The notes beneath the pieces were generated by a model that saw only the letters and a program-made list of their open reading frames with translations, ran no database searches and was not told the DNA's origin. 64,000 nt of DNA. It comes from Trinickia soli (GTDB lineage: Bacteria; Pseudomonadota; Gammaproteobacteria; Burkholderiales; Burkholderiaceae). Made by a program: the position numbers and the translations under genes. The stretch spans positions 1 to 64,000 of the forward strand of contig NZ_PNYB01000003.1 in assembly GCF_002879855.1 (NCBI RefSeq), in the 5' to 3' direction. This document shows positions 60,962 through 64,000 of this stretch, piece after piece. Each line of letters opens with the position of its first letter. The first letter of the stretch is position 1.

Positions 60962-62377
60962 ATGGCCCGGACCCCGCTTTTTCATTCCTCCGGCGTCTTC
61001 CGGCGCGCACGTCAACTCTGGCGCCGCTACGGCGTCTTTTGGCTGGGCGCGATCGCCGTGGGCCTCGTGGCTGTCTTCTACGCAAGACTGATCGATTGGG
61101 GCTACGAGCAATTCCGGGACGTGCAGCAGCGCCATGTCTGGTTGCCGCTCATCGTCACCCCGGCCCTCGCCGCGGCGTGCGTCTGGCTCACCCGGCGTTT
61201 TTTTCGCGGCGCCGAAGGCAGCGGCATCCCTCAGGTTATCGCGGCGCTGCATGAAGGCACGAGCACGCTCGGCCCACGCACGCTTTCGCTCAAGCTTCTG
61301 GCCGGCAAAATCCTCGTTTCACTGCTCGCGATTCTCGGCGGCTTCACGATCGGCCGCGAAGGCCCGACCGTTCAGATCGGGGCCGCGCTGATGTACAACC
61401 TGCGTCGGCTTTATCCGCGTTCGACTGCATTGATCGAACGGCAACTCGTGCTGGCCGGTGCCGCCGCGGGACTGTCGGCCGCGTTCAACACGCCGCTGGC
61501 GGGCATTGTCTTCGCCATCGAAGAACTGACGCGCAGTTTCGAAGCGCGTGCAAGCGGCGTGTTGATCACGGCCATCATCATGGCAGGCGTGATCGCGCTC
61601 GGCCTGAACGGCAATTACACCTACTTCGGCACGATCCAGATCGGCGCGCACTTTCCCAACCTGCTGGCTGTCGCCGTCGTCCTCACGGCGCTCGTGACAG
61701 GCATCGCAGGCGGCATCTTCGGTTGGCTATTGCTGCACACGTCGCGCTGGCTACCCGCCCCGCTCGTGCAACTGCATCGCGAGCGGCCCGTCGTGTTCGG
61801 CGCGCTGTGCGGGCTGGCGATTGCGGTGATCGGCCTCGCTTCGGGCAGCACGACATTCGGCAGCGGCTACGCCGAAGCACGCGGCCTGCTCGACGGGCGC
61901 GAGCAACTGTCGATGCTTTATCCGTTTTTGAAAATGGCGTCGATGGTCGGCTCCTACCTGCCCGGCATTCCAGGTGGCATCTTCGCGCCGTCGCTATCGA
62001 TCGGCGCGGGCTTCGGCAATCTGCTGCATAGCGTCTTCAGCAGCATGCAATTGCCGATGCTCATTGCGCTCGCGATGGTCGGTTATCTCGCGGCCGTCAC
62101 GCAATCGCCGATCACGTCGTTCGTCATCGTGATGGAAATGATCAATGGGCATGCGCTCGTCATTTCGCTGATGGCGACGGCGTTGATCGCGAGCCGTGTG
62201 TCGCGGCTGTTCGCGCCGCCGCTGTATGAGGCGCTCGCGCTGCGTTACATGACGCCGCCGGCCGCGCAGGCGAGCCCGCCGCCGCCCGATACGCCGAACA
62301 CGCTGGAGCCGCTGTTCGAAGACGAGCGCAACGGGCAGCGCGAGGACGCCCCGCCTGCGGACGCCCCCCGCAACTGA
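60962..62377 (+). CDS. ClC-type chloride channel / H+ antiporter (ClcB-like)
   Basis: The 471-aa membrane protein has the three ClC filter motifs: GSGIPQV near residue 90, GREGPTVQIG near 131 and GIPGGIFAPSLSIGAGFG near 338. The acidic gating residue Glu within GREGP is present, which favours antiporter activity. The C-terminal 45 residues are Pro-rich and acidic, with no CBS domains. Likely role in acid resistance or anion balance. Confidence 0.93.
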   Translation: MARTPLFHSSGVFRRARQLWRRYGVFWLGAIAVGLVAVFYARLIDWGYEQFRDVQQRHVWLPLIVTPALAAACVWLTRRFFRGAEGSGIPQVIAALHEGTSTLGPRTLSLKLLAGKILVSLLAILGGFTIGREGPTVQIGAALMYNLRRLYPRSTALIERQLVLAGAAAGLSAAFNTPLAGIVFAIEELTRSFEARASGVLITAIIMAGVIALGLNGNYTYFGTIQIGAHFPNLLAVAVVLTALVTGIAGGIFGWLLLHTSRWLPAPLVQLHRERPVVFGALCGLAIAVIGLASGSTTFGSGYAEARGLLDGREQLSMLYPFLKMASMVGSYLPGIPGGIFAPSLSIGAGFGNLLHSVFSSMQLPMLIALAMVGYLAAVTQSPITSFVIVMEMINGHALVISLMATALIASRVSRLFAPPLYEALALRYMTPPAAQASPPPPDTPNTLEPLFEDERNGQREDAPPADAPRN

Positions 62378-62467
62378 TCGGATCGCCCCGTTTCCCGCCC
62401 TGCGCTCATTCGGAGGGAGCCGCGATCCCGCGCAACGGAACCTGGAACGCCGCCGGCAGAACCTGCG

Positions 62468-62785
62468 TTATCGAGCCCAATGCCCGGGCACCCATACCCA
62501 GTTCGGCCCGCGCCGCGCCCAGTGGCCGGGCCTCCAGTGGTAGCCGACGCGCCCGCGCTGCCAATGGCCGGGCACCCAGACATAGCCGCGATGCTGCCAG
62601 CGCCAATGTCCGCGATCCCAGACATAGCCCCCGCGCGGCGCGGGCACGACCTCGTAACGGGCAACCGGCGGCGCGTGCGGCGCGACGACAACGACTTCGC
62701 GTGCCGAAACCGGGGATGCGACGGCAAACGTGCCGACGGCAGCCAACACAAGGTGCGCGAGTAGAAAGCGAGCGGATGTTTTCAT
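62468..62785 (-). CDS. Secreted WxPGHW-repeat protein (YXWGXW type)
   Basis: The 105-aa precursor has a signal peptide (cleavage near VSAREV, residue 28). The mature part contains four imperfect repeats of Y-V/H-W-x-P/R-G-H-W (YVWDRGHW, YVWVPGHW, YHWRPGHW, WVWVPGHW), rich in Trp, His and Arg. Such proteins are abundant in Burkholderia and of unknown function, probably envelope-associated. Confidence 0.85.
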   Translation of the reverse strand: MKTSARFLLAHLVLAAVGTFAVASPVSAREVVVVAPHAPPVARYEVVPAPRGGYVWDRGHWRWQHRGYVWVPGHWQRGRVGYHWRPGHWARRGPNWVWVPGHWAR

Positions 62786-63002
62786 CGATGCCTCCGAATT
62801 TTGGGCTCGGTCACGCCGTATCCCACCACGACGTTACTCCCATATTGCGCGAGGCGGCGAATGCGACGGCCAGAGCCGTATTACCGAAGGGTCGAAAGTG
62901 CAAGCGATGATTGCCGAGCGCATCGCCGACGGCTTCGCGCTCGAACGACCGGCGGGAACGGCGTGAACCGGAAAGCCCTCGCGATCGGAGGGCGGCACGG
63001 CT

Positions 63003-63257
63003 TCAGGCCTGCGGAATTTCGATCTTGACCTCGAGCACTTCGAGATCGTCCTGCCTCTCGAGGCTCACACGGATGTCATCGTCGGAAATCTTCACGTACT
63101 TCGAAATGACAGCGACAAGCTCGCGTTGCAACGCGGGCAGGTAATCGGCCGGCGGATGGCCGCCCGCTCGCTCGTGCGCGATGATGAGCTGCAGGCGTTC
63201 TTTGGCGACCGCGGCAGACTTCTTCTTCTCGCCGAGCAGGAACGACAGAATCGACAT
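63003..63257 (-). CDS. minE: Cell division topological specificity factor MinE
   Basis: The 84-aa protein displaces MinC from MinD and drives the pole-to-pole oscillation. The N-terminal membrane/MinD-binding segment ([22 protein letters not shown]) and the dimeric C-terminal beta domain are intact. It follows minD by 12 bases. Confidence 0.96.
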   Translation of the reverse strand: MSILSFLLGEKKKSAAVAKERLQLIIAHERAGGHPPADYLPALQRELVAVISKYVKISDDDIRVSLERQDDLEVLEVKIEIPQA

Positions 63258-63269
63258 ATCGTTCGCTCC

Positions 63270-64000
63270 TTAGCGCGTGCCGAAGAGGCGCTGCAGCAGG
63301 CCCGGCTTCTGGTAATCGGTAAAGCGCAACTCTTTCTCCTCGCCGAGGAAACGCGCGACGATGTCCTTGTACGCTTCGGCCACGTCGGTGCCGTCCATGT
63401 GGACCGCGGGCAGGCCTTGATTCGACGCATGGAGGACGGCTTCCGATTCGGGCACGACGCCGATCAGTTCAATGCGCAAAATCTCCTGGATGTCCGACAG
63501 CGAGAGCATTTCCCCTTCGCTGACGCGCTTGGGGTTGTAACGCGTGATCAGCAAATGCTCCTTGATCGGATCCTTGCCCTCGATCGCGCGCTTCGTCTTC
63601 GACGAGAGAATGCCGAGGATGCGATCCGAATCGCGCACCGACGACACTTCCGGGTTCGTCACGACGAGCGCTTCGTCGGCGAAATGCATGGCGAGCAGCG
63701 CGCCCGACTCGATCCCCGCCGGCGAATCGCAGACGATGTAATCGAAGCCCATCCCGGTCAGATCGTTAATGACCTTCTCGACGCCTTCAAGCGTCAGCGC
63801 GTCCTTGTCGCGCGTTTGCGACGCCGGCAGCACGAACAGGTTCTCGCACTTCTTGTCCTTGATGAGCGCCTGATTGAGGTTCGCTTCGCCCTGGATCACA
63901 TTGATGAAATCGTAGACGACGCGGCGCTCGCAGCCCATGATGAGATCGAGGTTGCGCAGGCCGACGTCGAAGTCGATCACAGCCGTCTTGTGACCGCGCA
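63270..64000 (-). CDS. minD: Septum-site determining ATPase MinD (5' end outside the window)
   Basis: The visible 243 residues are the C-terminal majority of MinD: VIDFDVGLRNLDLIMGCE (the MinD/ParA Walker A-prime region lies just outside), the Walker B-like DYIVCDSPAGIESGA and the C-terminal amphipathic membrane helix (PGLLQRLFG). The reading frame continues through base 64000 (RGHKTA codons upstream of VIDFDVG), so the start is beyond the window. minC is expected further right. Confidence 0.95.
   Translation of the reverse strand, partial: RGHKTAVIDFDVGLRNLDLIMGCERRVVYDFINVIQGEANLNQALIKDKKCENLFVLPASQTRDKDALTLEGVEKVINDLTGMGFDYIVCDSPAGIESGALLAMHFADEALVVTNPEVSSVRDSDRILGILSSKTKRAIEGKDPIKEHLLITRYNPKRVSEGEMLSLSDIQEILRIELIGVVPESEAVLHASNQGLPAVHMDGTDVAEAYKDIVARFLGEEKELRFTDYQKPGLLQRLFGTR

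Overview
The window is a GC-rich, gene-dense stretch of a betaproteobacterial chromosome. Gene content and order point to Burkholderiaceae (Burkholderia / Paraburkholderia / Trinickia-like): yicC-gmk-rpoZ-spoT facing rph-rdgB-hemW, a pair of tRNA-Arg genes between spoT and greB, a Burkholderia-type general porin, metE/metR, pepN-fbp and minDE. The genus call is an inference from synteny and protein style; no rRNA gene is present.

Layout. (1) 1-7670: a purine-base salvage/catabolism operon (xdhA-xdhB-xdhC, an adenine/adenosine deaminase, guaD) that funnels adenine and guanine to hypoxanthine/xanthine and then urate. A perfect 52-bp inverted repeat lies at the very left edge. (2) 7732-27089: a complete aryl polyene (APE, xanthomonadin/flexirubin-like) type II PKS locus. 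On the minus strand, from 27089 leftwards, run a chain-length-factor-like KS, an acyltransferase, two ACPs, a membrane protein, a fused aryl-AMP ligase/dehydratase, a fused glycosyltransferase/acyltransferase, a MIO-type ammonia-lyase, a thioesterase, a LolA-like carrier, an MMPL exporter, three full-length ketosynthases, a dehydratase and a ketoreductase. These are followed by two small secreted YbjQ-like paralogues and a flavin-dependent halogenase-like enzyme; a methyltransferase faces them on the plus strand. Nearly every gene overlaps its neighbour. (3) 27490-28336: a yybP-ykoY (Mn2+) riboswitch in front of a GDT1/UPF0016 transporter. (4) 28476-33421: DUF4136 lipoprotein, pepN, fbp, tRNA-Thr(CGT). 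(5) 33422-34679: a small accessory patch after the tRNA with a frameshifted DUF3800 gene. (6) 34680-42973: LysR/aldo-keto reductase pair, metE/metR with a MetR box, a 49-aa ORF plus a secreted chorismate mutase, an exonuclease/GIY-YIG fusion, a cold-shock protein. (7) 43353-53880: a candidate sRNA, porin, greB, two tRNA-Arg, stringent-response and nucleotide genes, hemW and tRNA-Ser(TGA). (8) 53881-57456: accessory material after tRNA-Ser: a TumE/TumA-type toxin-antitoxin pair, an orphan 128-aa protein, and a secreted papain-like cysteine peptidase with a secreted partner. (9) 57724-64000: TonB-C-like lipoprotein, MHS-type MFS transporter, ClC channel, small envelope proteins, minE and partial minD.

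The most distinctive system is the APE locus. It combines an in-operon ammonia-lyase that could make an aromatic starter acid, a ligase-dehydratase fusion, an extra ketosynthase, no gene in the slot where APE clusters usually carry a DUF3261 lipoprotein, and a halogenase-like flavoprotein that keeps the WxWxIP motif. Together these predict a cell-envelope aryl polyene ester whose head group may come from an amino acid and may be halogenated. No CRISPR array, complete insertion sequence, integrase or rRNA operon was seen.
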